Assembly: GCF_002954325.1 (NCBI RefSeq)
Contig: NZ_MQVX01000001.1
Coordinates: forward strand, 2,983,490-3,047,489
Direction: 5' to 3'
Origin: Aureicoccus marinus
Lineage (GTDB): Bacteria > Bacteroidota > Bacteroidia > Flavobacteriales > Flavobacteriaceae
DNA: 64,000 nt
Shown: positions 55,476 to 64,000 of the stretch, in pieces
How positions within the stretch are numbered: the first letter of the stretch is position 1
Layout of the letters: each line of letters opens with the position of its first letter
The notes under the pieces: generated by a model
What the model saw: only the letters and a program-made list of their open reading frames with translations
The model's database searches: none
What the model was told of the DNA's origin: nothing
Position numbers and translations under genes: made by a program

Positions 55476-55495
55476 GATTTCTGAATAATGTCTTT

Positions 55496-55527
55496 AAAAG
55501 GGCCAGCTCATTGAGCTGGCCCTTTTT
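55496..55527 (+). terminator. Terminator of the SusCD operon
   Basis: AAAGGGCCAGCTCA pairs with TGAGCTGGCCCTTT, followed by further T. A 12-14 bp stem with almost no loop, 20 bases after the stop. Confidence 0.85.
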
Positions 55528-55839
55528 TATTGGCATAGAGCGAGAGGGAGTTGAATTCGCAAAGCCTGAATAGCTAACTCTTGGGTAGATTTTATGGTGT
55601 CAGAGGTTGACGATACCAGCAATAAGCGCTTTTCTAATTAGAGGAGTAAGCGCTTTTGGCAGGACGCAGTAGGCCTTGATAGGAAGGAGACTTTTTGCAA
55701 GTATTGAGGGAGGATGGATGGGCGTGCCGGTTTACTATAGTTGCAGACAAGTGCTACAGGTTCGAAGGGTCCTTATGCATCATCTGTTGCAAACCGAATG
55801 ACCTATTGGCTAAATGATGATTCGTTGGCTATACCCCAT
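55528..55839. other. Intergenic region of about 310 bases
   Basis: No convincing reading frame. It contains two copies of TAAGCGCTTTT (55623-55633 and 55647-55657), each including the palindrome AAGCGCTT, and a GGTTCGAA sequence at 55759-55766 that looks like a tRNA T-loop but has no surrounding tRNA fold. Nothing else recognised. Confidence 0.3.
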
Positions 55840-55870
55840 AAAAAACCCTTCTGCAAGAGAAGGGTTTTTA
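55840..55870 (-). terminator. Terminator of the 55891-56568 gene
   Basis: On the minus strand AAAAACCCTTCT-CTTGC-AGAAGGGTTTTTT: GC stem plus A:T extension and T-run, 20 bases after the stop at 55891. Confidence 0.8.
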
Positions 55871-55890
55871 TGTTGTGGCACAGAATGCTC

Positions 55891-56568
55891 TTATCTCATA
55901 TTCATAAAGTCAAAGACTTTTCTTAGGTCTTCTTCTCCTTTGAATTTGATTTTGTTGCTCTTTATAAAAGCACTAAGGTCTTTGTCATTCCCGAGTAGCT
56001 CCATAACCGACTTCTTCTTCATCTTAAAGGCTTGTAAAATGCCATCTCCTTTTTGCATGTAGTACTGACTGTCTACGCTAAAACGAGCAGGTTTTGCCTT
56101 ATCATAACTGGAAGTTGCAGCCCGAGCTTCGGTGAAGCTGGCACGAGATACTTTCCAGACAGCGTAATCACCCTCTTTCTTCGCACGAATGATCACCTGA
56201 GCATGGATCTTTCCGTCTTCTGGCGTAGTAACTACACGGTAGATTTTAGGGCCAATGGTGATCGCTAGATCATCGGTTTTCTCGATTTGATTGATTTGCG
56301 CTGGGCCTACCTGTACTTCAAAAATATCGTAGTAAGCATTGTACCGAAGCAGTCCTGGAAGATCCTTTCCTTCTACCAGAATACGTCCATAAGAGAACTC
56401 ATCCTCTAAATAAGGAGATCCTTGGTAAGAGCCGCCTCCTGTTAAATCGCTCACAGAAAATATCTGCGATCTTACATAATCAGTTGGCACTTGATAAAAT
56501 TGCTGTGCGCAAACCATGGTGGTACCGAGAAACAGCGCTGCCAAACTCATTACATTTCTTTTTTTCAT
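55891..56568 (-). CDS. Exported protein of unknown function
   Basis: Encodes 225 residues with a signal peptide ending near VCAQ. The protein has beta-rich segments (ILVEGKDLPGLLRYNAYYDIF, IGPKIYRVV, HAQVIIRAKKEG) and a Lys-rich C-terminal half with KMKKKSVMELL and a final helix (FKGEEDLRKVFDFMNMR). Proteins of this plan, with a short beta domain that reports on a soluble periplasmic fold, are frequent in flavobacteria, but I do not recognise a named family. A good terminator follows it, so it is a single-gene transcript. Confidence 0.7.
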   Translation of the reverse strand: MKKRNVMSLAALFLGTTMVCAQQFYQVPTDYVRSQIFSVSDLTGGGSYQGSPYLEDEFSYGRILVEGKDLPGLLRYNAYYDIFEVQVGPAQINQIEKTDDLAITIGPKIYRVVTTPEDGKIHAQVIIRAKKEGDYAVWKVSRASFTEARAATSSYDKAKPARFSVDSQYYMQKGDGILQAFKMKKKSVMELLGNDKDLSAFIKSNKIKFKGEEDLRKVFDFMNMR

Positions 56569-56597
56569 TTTGCCTTTGTTTTTTGGGTATTAAGTGA

Positions 56598-57332
56598 TTA
56601 TAAAATTCTGAATTGGAAGACCTCCGAATTGGAAGTGTTACCCGCACTATCTCTAGTACGCACCATCCAATAATAGGTAGTTCCGCTATTCACGGAAACG
56701 TTGGATAAAGTAGTCTCAGCCGTCACCCCAAGGGAATTCCCAGTGGGGTCGGCGTTGGTGTCCATAAACACCTCGTAGTCCACAATATCACCATCAACAT
56801 CGCTTCCAGACCATTCAAGATCAACTTCCGTGCCACTTAGATTGGCCCCTCGAGCGGGGCTAATCACTGTTGCGGGAAAGGGAGCGTAGTTGCTGATGCC
56901 AGGGCCTTCATTGAAAAATTGGAAGGTTGTGCTTTCAGCAGTAGCATTGGTGCCCATGGCACGAGAAAGTACTCTCCACGAGTAGGGCGTTCCTCTGTCT
57001 ACTGTAATATCGGCCTGTGAAATATCCGAAAAAGTCGTGAAGCTGATCCCGGTATCCAAATTGGTCACCGTAATGGCATAGCTGTCTGTATTTTGAGCAT
57101 CATTCCATTGAAAGGTAATGGTGCTTCGGTCTTCGTCAATGATGGTGCCTTCCGTACATTCTGAATTGTTTTCAGGAAACACAAGAGTGGCCGCTCCAGG
57201 ATCAGGTATATTACCCATTCCGTCATCGTCAGTTCCACCTCCGCCGTTATTTCCTCCGCCGGAACCGCCACAGCTCCAAAGGACAACAGTAAAAAGGCTC
57301 AAGTATAGAAGTCTAGATGAAAACTTTCTCAT
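56598..57332 (-). CDS. Lipoprotein with fibronectin type III-like domains
   Basis: Encodes 244 residues with lipobox LWSC (Cys 21) followed by a Gly/Asn/Asp linker. Two tandem Fn3-like modules follow (about 50-140 and 150-244): the first has ITFQWNDAQNTDSYAITV and PYSWRVLSRA, the second VDLEWSGSDVDGDIVDYEVF and TTYYWMVRTRDSAGNTSNS. Such modules serve as binding or spacer units on the cell surface. The start overlaps the end of the large T9SS protein gene by four bases (ATGA), so both are made from one mRNA, and the lipoprotein may hold or display the secreted partner. Confidence 0.85.
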   Translation of the reverse strand: MRKFSSRLLYLSLFTVVLWSCGGSGGGNNGGGGTDDDGMGNIPDPGAATLVFPENNSECTEGTIIDEDRSTITFQWNDAQNTDSYAITVTNLDTGISFTTFSDISQADITVDRGTPYSWRVLSRAMGTNATAESTTFQFFNEGPGISNYAPFPATVISPARGANLSGTEVDLEWSGSDVDGDIVDYEVFMDTNADPTGNSLGVTAETTLSNVSVNSGTTYYWMVRTRDSAGNTSNSEVFQFRIL

Positions 57333-60300
57333 CGCTTGATTAATTTAAAGGTTTGTAATTGACCTACTCCGCTGATGTTAAGGAAGTACAATCCTGAAGG
57401 GTAGGCACTAAGATTCATTTCCAGGCTGTTGCCTTGATTGGTGTACTCACGGCTGAGTACTTGCTGACCTACGGAGTTGAAGATGTTGATCTGGATTTTA
57501 CCTCCTTTGTTTCCTGTACCCAGGAATACATTCAGGATTTCGGTATCTAGTGGATTCGGGAAGATCAGTAATTGATTTTCCAAAACAATCTTCTGCTCAA
57601 AGGTTCCTTGACAGGCCTTGTTCGTACGAACTTTCAACGTACTTACTGGTTCTTTCAGATCCAATTCAAAAGTCGAATCGGAAGTTTGGTATAAGGCATC
57701 GTTCACCTCGATATAGTAAACCTCTGCTCCGCTCAGTTCTAGGGTCAGTTTAGCATCCAGGTTGTCTACTTTGGATGCAACACCTAAAGGTAGAGGCTGA
57801 GTCAAAGTAACATCGAAGCACTGCTCAAAGTCAGCTTGTCCATCAACCGTTATACATATACTATAGGCACCTGCTTCTAAATTGTCAAAACTCACTTGAT
57901 CGGTAAAGGTTTGCATAGAAATCATCGTTCCTCCGCTGGAAAGGGTTGCTGTGTAAGGATTCGATTGAGCAGCAGTGAGGTTGATCTGCCCATTGTCTGA
58001 ACCAATACAAGACTCCCCAACAGTATTCAAAGTAAAGTTGTCAGAAGGCAAGCTGAAAACAGCACATCCATCAACGTCTACAACAGCATTGGCAGGAGTG
58101 TTATCGCAAAGATCATTGCTGTTTGGAACACCATCTCCATCGATATCCGAATCACAGACATTGCCAATTCCATCACCGTCAAAATCTTCTTGACCCGCAT
58201 TGGCAATCAAAGGACAGTTGTCATCCACATCCAGAATACCATCGTTGTCATCGTCGTCGTCACAGACATCACCAATTCCGTCACCATCGTTATCGGCTTG
58301 GTCGGCATTCGCCGTCACAGGACAGTTATCATCAACGTCCAAAACGCCGTCGTTATCGTCGTCTTCGTCATCTTGGAAACCAGTCACAACCAAGTCATCA
58401 ATAATGGCTCCTTCATTATTTTCGAGAGGGTCAGAGTGGAATACGATACGGAAAACCACTTTGGCTTCTCCGGTTAGATCTGTTTCGCCAGCATTGGCAT
58501 TGGCTACAAAGTCATAGGCATACTCACGGATGGTTCCGTCCGTACCGGTCCATTGACCTCCAGGACAGTTCTGACAATCGGTGCCGCCAGAGCTGGCAAA
58601 GGTGCGGTCAGATACATACCAGTTTGGTTGGCTATTTGTGGTGCCCAGAAGGCTCCAGTTGGCTCCTTCATCGGTGGAGTACTCCACATAAACCACGTCA
58701 AAATCCTGCTCTAAATCATAGGCCATATTGAATTTCAATACAGGAGCGACAATGTTCGCCAATTCATAACATCCACTGACCAAGAAGGATTTGGTGGCAT
58801 CCGGATAGTTGCCTTCCAGGTTGGTTCCCCAAACCTGAGTTCCCGAGGCAGCTGCGCCGAGGATGGTTCCTGTTGGGGCACCCTGTTCCCAGACCGGGGT
58901 TCCTCCAGTTTCATTGAAGGCCAATAAAGTCGGGTTGCCTGCTTCAAAATCAAAGAGCTGATCGCCGTTGGCGAACTGGTTTCTGTTAAAGGTTACACTA
59001 GCGTTATTGTCGTCTAGCTGGGTTTCGCCGGCAATACTCACTCCAATATTCAAGCTGGTTTGACCAAAATCAAGCTGGCCTAAGCTTGGCAATTGAATGG
59101 TTTCGATACCATCAGGGTTGATTGTCCCATTGAACTGGAAGTTCTGATCACTTCCTCCATTCACGCTGTAGGTGAAATCAATTTGTGTGATATCGTTCAG
59201 TCCATTATTCTGGACAGTCACCGTTGGCATAATCTCCGCACAGTCTAAAAAGTTTGTATCGGGAGTTAGGGAGACAATAGCGATATCGTCTTGTTGGATT
59301 TGGACAGGAATAGGAGTTTGCCAAACGCCTCTACCGTAAGTAGAAGCAACGAGTACTTCATTGTCTTTTTCTAAACTGATGTCCAAGTCACTAACTGCAA
59401 CACTCGGTAGGTTAGTAAAGTAATCTTCCCACTCTGTGAGGGTGTCGTCCAAACGGAAAACCCCAAGACTGGTGCCGACAAATATAGGATTGTCCGAGTG
59501 CTTTCCTTGGTGAACAATCGAGAAGATTCCTTGGTCGATCGATAAATTGCGTGTGAGGTCTTCCACGTCAACGGAAGAGCCAATCGTTACTTTAAGGACT
59601 CCAATGTCGTTGGGTTGTCCACTATCCGAAGTCCCTACTCGACGCGATGTTGTTACGTAGACTGTGTTCGGGTCTGTTGAGTGAATCGCCATATCCGAGA
59701 TTTCGGCGTCAAAACGATCAATAAAAACAAAGCTAACCCCGCCATTGGTTGAACGGTACATGAGGTCATTGCGAGCCACATAAATCACATTGGGATCCGT
59801 AGTGCTCACCTCTATATCCGATAGATTGGGTTCAGTAGAACTCAGGTTAGAGGAGATCTTTTCCCAAGAACTTCCATTAAGACGGTACAGGGCATCGTAA
59901 CCCGCGTAGACTTCTCCGGTGGTGGAAACCGCTAAAGGCGTAATCCAGTTCCCGGTGATATTTCCATTATCTGGGGAGTCCACAGTCGTTACGGACTGTC
60001 CCGAGTTAGTTGTGATGAAGAGCGGGCTACCGAACTGCACAAACCCGTAAATCAGATCCGGATTGGAAGGGGATACTTCGTAGTCCATGCCATCTCCTCC
60101 CGTATAGCCACTCCAGCTTCCATTGTTGTATACAAAACCGGCATTGTCCTGAGATCCAACGGCGATCTTACTCGCGAGGTTCTTTCCGATCGACATGCGG
60201 TAAAATTGCGAAATTCCCATATCTCCTGTTCGGTCGGTAAAGGTGTTTCCGTCGTCATCAGAACTAAATAGTCCACCATCTGTACCGGCGTATAGGCGGT

Positions 60301-61615
60301 CTCCAAAATAAGCCAGGGTGTGGATGTCGGCGTGTGTGTAAGCCGCATCATTAACAAACCAGCGATTCAAGCGCGTAAAGGATCCACCACCATTTTGACT
60401 TCTCCAGATATTCAAACACCCAACAAAAACTTCGTTAGCATTGTCTGGGTTAACCGTTAATGCTAAATCAAACCAGGCTTGGCTTGATTCCAAAACGTTG
60501 GTTGTATTCGCTGTTTCTGTAAAGGTTAGACCGGTATCGTTGGAACGGAATAGGCCTTGGTATTCAAAGTTATTGGCTCCTGTCGCTGCACTAAGCAAAT
60601 AAACCACTGCAGGGCTGGCAGGACTTACTGCTAAGATGAGACGACCAGAAGAGGTCGGTAAGAAATCACTAATTTCGGTAAAGTTTTCTCCATCCGAAGT
60701 TCTGAAGTAACGGTTGTTGGTTACCGCATAAGCGATATCAGAATTGCTCGGGTGCAGTTCAAAATCTTTGATGTTACCGTTGAGTTTTCTGTCCCAGGTA
60801 ACACCCGCATCTTCTGATTTGTAAAGACCAAAATTGGTACTGCCCCAAAGGACATTGGAATCAGAAGGATCGATGATGACCCCACTCATTTCTGCACTCT
60901 GGCTAAAGCTGTTGTCGTTTTCGGCACTTAGGCCGGTTGCGGCCCAGGTGTTTCCTCCATCGGTACTTTTGTATACCCCTAAACTGAAGGAGTCCCGAGC
61001 GTCATCATCCCCTGTGGCGATGTACATGATGTCCGGGTTATTGTTGTCAATGGCGATTCCTGAAACTCCGATCTGCAAGAAACCATTGAACAAGCTGTTC
61101 CAGGTTGTTCCGGAGTCCGTAGATTTCCACAATCCTCCTGCAGGGGCACCGGCAAAGATGACCGTTGGGTCTGTTGGGTGCACAGCAAAGGAGTTGATTC
61201 GTCCTGAACCCGGTAAACTACCGGCCAATTGCCCGGGAGCATTTGGCCCAACCTCGGTCCAGTTGGCGGTCGGGTTCTTGCTGAAACGTCCGTCCATCTT
61301 TCTTTTGTAGGCAGCCAGGATTTCAGCTGAAGTGGGAAGCATCCCATTGGCATCGGCCATATGCTTCCAGTAATTTTCCCAACGCAGGAATGGCTTGAAG
61401 CCGCTTCCTTTGGCGTCTTTGTCTTTGTCTTTCCAGTATTCCCAAAATGCTTCAGTGATTTCGTCGATGGAAAATCGGAGGTCGGTTGGTTCTGCTGTCT
61501 TGCTAGTACCTTGTTTGGAGGCAATCAATTCCTGCATCCAAGGACTGGAAGAATTGTATTGGGCACTCGCATGAAGGCATAGAAAAAGAGTAGAAAAAAG
61601 TAAAATTTTCCTCAT
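57329..61615 (-). CDS. Large T9SS-secreted protein with Asp-box propeller and thrombospondin type 3 repeats
   Basis: Encodes 1,428 residues. Signal peptide ending near ASAQ; about residues 130-770 are tandem Asp-box (BNR/VPS10-type) repeats such as AGGLWKSTDSGTTWNSLF, indicating one or two beta-propellers; about 880-1075 is a MAM/jelly-roll-like domain with paired Cys (TDCQNCPGGQW); about 1080-1180 are Ca2+-binding thrombospondin type 3 repeats (DDDNDGVLDVDDNCP, DNDGDGIGDVCDDD); the last 75 residues are a type A T9SS sorting domain (IFPNP... GLYFLNI... FKLIKR). It should be secreted and fixed on the cell surface. It may act in adhesion or substrate binding; no catalytic residues for sialidase activity were identified. 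Confidence 0.92.
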   Translation of the reverse strand: MRKILLFSTLFLCLHASAQYNSSSPWMQELIASKQGTSKTAEPTDLRFSIDEITEAFWEYWKDKDKDAKGSGFKPFLRWENYWKHMADANGMLPTSAEILAAYKRKMDGRFSKNPTANWTEVGPNAPGQLAGSLPGSGRINSFAVHPTDPTVIFAGAPAGGLWKSTDSGTTWNSLFNGFLQIGVSGIAIDNNNPDIMYIATGDDDARDSFSLGVYKSTDGGNTWAATGLSAENDNSFSQSAEMSGVIIDPSDSNVLWGSTNFGLYKSEDAGVTWDRKLNGNIKDFELHPSNSDIAYAVTNNRYFRTSDGENFTEISDFLPTSSGRLILAVSPASPAVVYLLSAATGANNFEYQGLFRSNDTGLTFTETANTTNVLESSQAWFDLALTVNPDNANEVFVGCLNIWRSQNGGGSFTRLNRWFVNDAAYTHADIHTLAYFGDRLYAGTDGGLFSSDDDGNTFTDRTGDMGISQFYRMSIGKNLASKIAVGSQDNAGFVYNNGSWSGYTGGDGMDYEVSPSNPDLIYGFVQFGSPLFITTNSGQSVTTVDSPDNGNITGNWITPLAVSTTGEVYAGYDALYRLNGSSWEKISSNLSSTEPNLSDIEVSTTDPNVIYVARNDLMYRSTNGGVSFVFIDRFDAEISDMAIHSTDPNTVYVTTSRRVGTSDSGQPNDIGVLKVTIGSSVDVEDLTRNLSIDQGIFSIVHQGKHSDNPIFVGTSLGVFRLDDTLTEWEDYFTNLPSVAVSDLDISLEKDNEVLVASTYGRGVWQTPIPVQIQQDDIAIVSLTPDTNFLDCAEIMPTVTVQNNGLNDITQIDFTYSVNGGSDQNFQFNGTINPDGIETIQLPSLGQLDFGQTSLNIGVSIAGETQLDDNNASVTFNRNQFANGDQLFDFEAGNPTLLAFNETGGTPVWEQGAPTGTILGAAASGTQVWGTNLEGNYPDATKSFLVSGCYELANIVAPVLKFNMAYDLEQDFDVVYVEYSTDEGANWSLLGTTNSQPNWYVSDRTFASSGGTDCQNCPGGQWTGTDGTIREYAYDFVANANAGETDLTGEAKVVFRIVFHSDPLENNEGAIIDDLVVTGFQDDEDDDNDGVLDVDDNCPVTANADQADNDGDGIGDVCDDDDDNDGILDVDDNCPLIANAGQEDFDGDGIGNVCDSDIDGDGVPNSNDLCDNTPANAVVDVDGCAVFSLPSDNFTLNTVGESCIGSDNGQINLTAAQSNPYTATLSSGGTMISMQTFTDQVSFDNLEAGAYSICITVDGQADFEQCFDVTLTQPLPLGVASKVDNLDAKLTLELSGAEVYYIEVNDALYQTSDSTFELDLKEPVSTLKVRTNKACQGTFEQKIVLENQLLIFPNPLDTEILNVFLGTGNKGGKIQINIFNSVGQQVLSREYTNQGNSLEMNLSAYPSGLYFLNISGVGQLQTFKLIKR

Positions 61616-61762
61616 AGTTTCATAGCGTTTAGTAAAGGATATGCAAAATAGCGATTAATTAGGTTTCTTCAGTTATATGAATAACACATATTTGGTCTGA
61701 AAATTGTTAAATTCTTAACGGCATCACCCGATTTTTTCACTTTTTCTTCAGGTCAAAAAAAC

Positions 61763-61770
61763 TACCTTTG
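61763..61770 (+). promoter_or_regulatory. Candidate -7 element for the Porin_10 gene
   Basis: TACCTTTG, exact TANNTTTG, 16 bases before the start codon at 61787, giving a short leader. An upstream TTTTTC stretch is the closest thing to a -33 box. Confidence 0.45.
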
Positions 61771-61786
61771 GCTGCAATACGATCGA

Positions 61787-63811
61787 ATGCGCGCTTTACA
61801 GATATTACTACTATTGGTTCTGGGTACTCATTTGACGCTTGCACAAGAGCGGCCAGCCCCACCTTCTAAAGACAGTTTGAAGATTAAGATGCGAGACTCT
61901 GTCATGGCGGCCAGAGACAGTCTAATCAATAAATCGAGAAAAAAGGAGGACGAAAAAACCCTTCTTACCATTAAAGACTACAAGATTATTTCGATCGATC
62001 GGGATACGAGCTTTGTCGATACTTCCCAATCCATTCAAAAGGACTACAAATACAATTACTTGCGCCGGGATCATTTTGAGCTCATGCCTTTTTCTAACGT
62101 TGGTCAGGCGTACAATAGGTTGTCGCACAATTTCGAGCAGTATTTACCTTATCCTCAATTGGGAGCGACCGCGCGTCAATTTGCCTATTACGAGGTTGAT
62201 CGTATCAACTATTATAATGTGCCAACTCCTTTGACGGAGTTGATGTTCAAAACCACTTTTGAACAAGGGCAGTTCTTGGATGCTTTGCTGGCAGTCAATA
62301 CCTCCCGTAGATTTAACTTTTCACTGGCCTATACCGGAATGCGATCGGTGGGCAAGTACCAGGACGATCAGGCAGAATTGGGCCGCTTCCGAACAACCTT
62401 TAATTATGTCACTGCCAATAACCGCTATTGGATACGGGGGCACTACGCTTACCAGGACTTAGAAAACCAGGAGAACGGGGGTATTTTAGAAAGTAGTCAG
62501 GCAGCCCAGTTCGAATCAGGAGATCCGGAATTTCAGGACCGCTCGCGTATTGATGTGACTTATCAGAATACCGATAGTCGGGTGGTCGGCAGGCGCTATT
62601 TCCTCGATCATCAATACAATATAGTGCGCCCCAAAAAGGACTCCTTGGAGACGCGATCCACGCTCTTGTCGGTGGGCCACAGGCTGATGTACGAAACACG
62701 CTTTTTCCAATTTCTGCAGGATTCCCAAGCCGATAGTTTTGGGGAAGCCTTTGATACCCCTATTAACGATAAGGCAAGACTGCAGAGTTTTTACAACGAA
62801 GCTTCTGTTAATTTTTCGAATCCGACCTGGGGAACCCTATCTGGTCGTTTGAGTCATTACCACTACAACTACCGTTTAGAAAGTATCCTAATACAGGATG
62901 ATGGATCCGTCATACCGAATACCATGGAAGGTGAAGAAATCCTTCTGGGTGGGTTTTACGAGAATCGAATAGGGGGCTTGCATTTAAAAGGAGATGTTCA
63001 ATATGCCTTGAGTTCGGAATTGACCGGCAACCAGTACGATTTCTATGCGGGTTATCAGTTGGGGGAAAATCTTTCCTTGTATGGTCGGCTGAAAGCCACC
63101 TCCCGCATGCCCAATTTCAATACCCTTCTCTACCAAAGCGAATACAGCAATTTCAATTGGGACAACCGTGCCGCATTTGATAAGCAACAAAGGAGGGCCA
63201 TTGAGGCCGGCTTGAATGCAGGAAAGTGGGGATCGGCCAAAGTGGAATTCAATACCATAGAAAACTACACCTACTTTGAGTTAGATCCTGAGATACCCCT
63301 CCAAGAAGTAGTGGATGGAAATATCAATGCCTTTGTCAGCCCTCAGCAGGAGGAAGGCACCGTGAATTACTTTAAGGTCGAGTATCAGAATGAACTCAAA
63401 TGGAGAAGATGGTCTTTGGACAACCGAATACTCTACCAGGAAGTCGGGCAGGAAAATCAGGTATTCAATGTGCCCCAGTTGGTCACCCGGAATTCGCTGT
63501 ACTACAGCAAATGGGTTTTTGACAAAGCGATGTTCTTACAAACCGGTGTCACCCTAAAGTACTTCACCAAATACAATATGGACGGCTACCATCCTCTGCT
63601 CGGGGAGCTCTACACCCAGAACCGCGAAGAACTCGGCGGTTTCCCTATGCTGGATTTCTTTATCAATGCACGGGTGCGCCAAACACGAATCTTTTTAAAG
63701 GCTGAACACTTCAATTCGGGCTTTGGAGAGAACAATTTTTACTCCGCTCCAAACTACCCTTACCGGGATTTTGTGATCCGTTTTGGACTGGTTTGGAATT
63801 TTTTCTCTTAA
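61787..63811 (+). CDS. Putative porin, Porin_10 family
   Basis: Encodes 674 residues with a signal peptide ending near TLAQ. A Lys/Asp/Ser-rich helical stretch (about 25-60, with KDSLKIKMRDSVMAARDSL) precedes a long beta-barrel region with alternating aromatic strands and the terminal Phe motif FVIRFGLVWNFF. The segments YNYLRRDHFELMPFSNVGQ and TPLTELMFKTTFEQGQ fit the Porin_10 family of Bacteroidetes. An outer-membrane channel or anchored barrel of unknown selectivity. The gene is separate from its neighbours. Confidence 0.85.
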   Translation: MRALQILLLLVLGTHLTLAQERPAPPSKDSLKIKMRDSVMAARDSLINKSRKKEDEKTLLTIKDYKIISIDRDTSFVDTSQSIQKDYKYNYLRRDHFELMPFSNVGQAYNRLSHNFEQYLPYPQLGATARQFAYYEVDRINYYNVPTPLTELMFKTTFEQGQFLDALLAVNTSRRFNFSLAYTGMRSVGKYQDDQAELGRFRTTFNYVTANNRYWIRGHYAYQDLENQENGGILESSQAAQFESGDPEFQDRSRIDVTYQNTDSRVVGRRYFLDHQYNIVRPKKDSLETRSTLLSVGHRLMYETRFFQFLQDSQADSFGEAFDTPINDKARLQSFYNEASVNFSNPTWGTLSGRLSHYHYNYRLESILIQDDGSVIPNTMEGEEILLGGFYENRIGGLHLKGDVQYALSSELTGNQYDFYAGYQLGENLSLYGRLKATSRMPNFNTLLYQSEYSNFNWDNRAAFDKQQRRAIEAGLNAGKWGSAKVEFNTIENYTYFELDPEIPLQEVVDGNINAFVSPQQEEGTVNYFKVEYQNELKWRRWSLDNRILYQEVGQENQVFNVPQLVTRNSLYYSKWVFDKAMFLQTGVTLKYFTKYNMDGYHPLLGELYTQNREELGGFPMLDFFINARVRQTRIFLKAEHFNSGFGENNFYSAPNYPYRDFVIRFGLVWNFFS

Positions 63812-63901
63812 GGAAAATTTCTTAACTATCTGACAGGCAAAGAAGTGGGAAAAATCAACGATCCTTCAAAAAAAATATTGCAAAAAAATTGAGTGGATTG
63901 T

Positions 63902-63933
63902 TTTGTCAAACGTAAAAAAGCTTTCTATATTTG
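63902..63933 (+). promoter_or_regulatory. Bacteroidetes-type promoter of a transcription unit leaving the window
   Basis: TTTG (63902-63905), 20 bases, then TATATTTG (63926-63933), an exact -33/-7 match. From about 63940 the transcript continues off the window edge; no start codon of quality follows in the last 60 bases, so it may be an RNA gene or a long leader. Between 63812 and 63901 only AT-rich spacer is seen. Confidence 0.6.
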
Positions 63934-64000
63934 CACCCGCTTTGATAGAAAAAGGCGGTTTTTTTGAAGGTATGAGAGGCCTTGTTAGAGGTCTTTTTTT

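Noticed and set aside
55751..55775. Possible tRNA around GGTTCGAA
   Set aside because: No acceptor, D or anticodon stems can be formed around the T-loop-like sequence.

Overview
The window looks like a chromosomal segment of a marine-type member of the Flavobacteriia (Bacteroidetes). The evidence is the SusC/SusD pair, a type IX secretion (T9SS) type A sorting domain, OMP_b-brl and Porin_10 outer-membrane proteins, many lipoproteins, an aromatic amino acid hydroxylase with the long Bacteroidetes C-terminal extension, and promoters of the Bacteroidetes form TTTG-N19/20-TANNTTTG.

Left part (1-5,900) is AT-rich accessory DNA. Small single-gene units, mostly predicted lipoproteins or secreted proteins of unknown function, all lie on the minus strand. 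They are separated by two long imperfect palindromes bounded by TAAC...GTTA (3234-3360 and 4641-4769) and by copies of another intergenic repeat (608-650, 3979-4163, 5543-5700, 5730-5820). This resembles a gene-cassette array without an integrase and is the most unusual structure seen. Two of its genes look broken (735-1216 and 2738-3220). The array ends at an initiator tRNA gene with its own promoter and terminators.

Middle part (6,100-49,900) is ordinary housekeeping and envelope DNA. A plus-strand block holds an AGCS amino acid:cation symporter, era, der and an OMP_b-brl receptor. A long minus-strand run holds an M23 peptidase, MerR regulator, LemA, two TPM-domain proteins, a thioester-containing alpha-2-macroglobulin and penicillin-binding protein 1C, which together look like an envelope-maintenance cluster. 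Then come alaS, a DUF4230 protein, an M61-like peptidase, phenylalanine hydroxylase-like protein, a DUF4136 lipoprotein, a PLP desulfhydrase/deaminase-like enzyme, a LysM glucosaminidase, hemL, a metzincin protease, a repeat-containing acidic protein, an LRR protein, an SLC13 transporter, lysS, a thioredoxin-like protein, a membrane-anchored LuxR regulator, lipB, a large split lipoprotein and rnhB.

Right part (50,100-64,000) carries a SusC/SusD/lipoprotein operon with codon use typical of very high expression, a two-gene unit made of an Fn3-like lipoprotein and a 1,428-residue T9SS cargo protein with Asp-box and thrombospondin type 3 repeats, and a Porin_10 protein. The window ends just inside a further transcription unit whose promoter is visible.

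Four genes (735-1216, alaS twice, 30825-31380, 46793-49263) are interrupted by five single-event frame changes, four of them repairable by adding one base to a short homopolymer. Because alaS is essential, the simplest reading is that the assembly has residual indel errors, and frame calls elsewhere should be read with that in mind. Two genuine small genes that are easily missed are recorded: a DUF5522 protein (31447-31614) and a Pmp3/YqaE-family membrane peptide (45167-45346).
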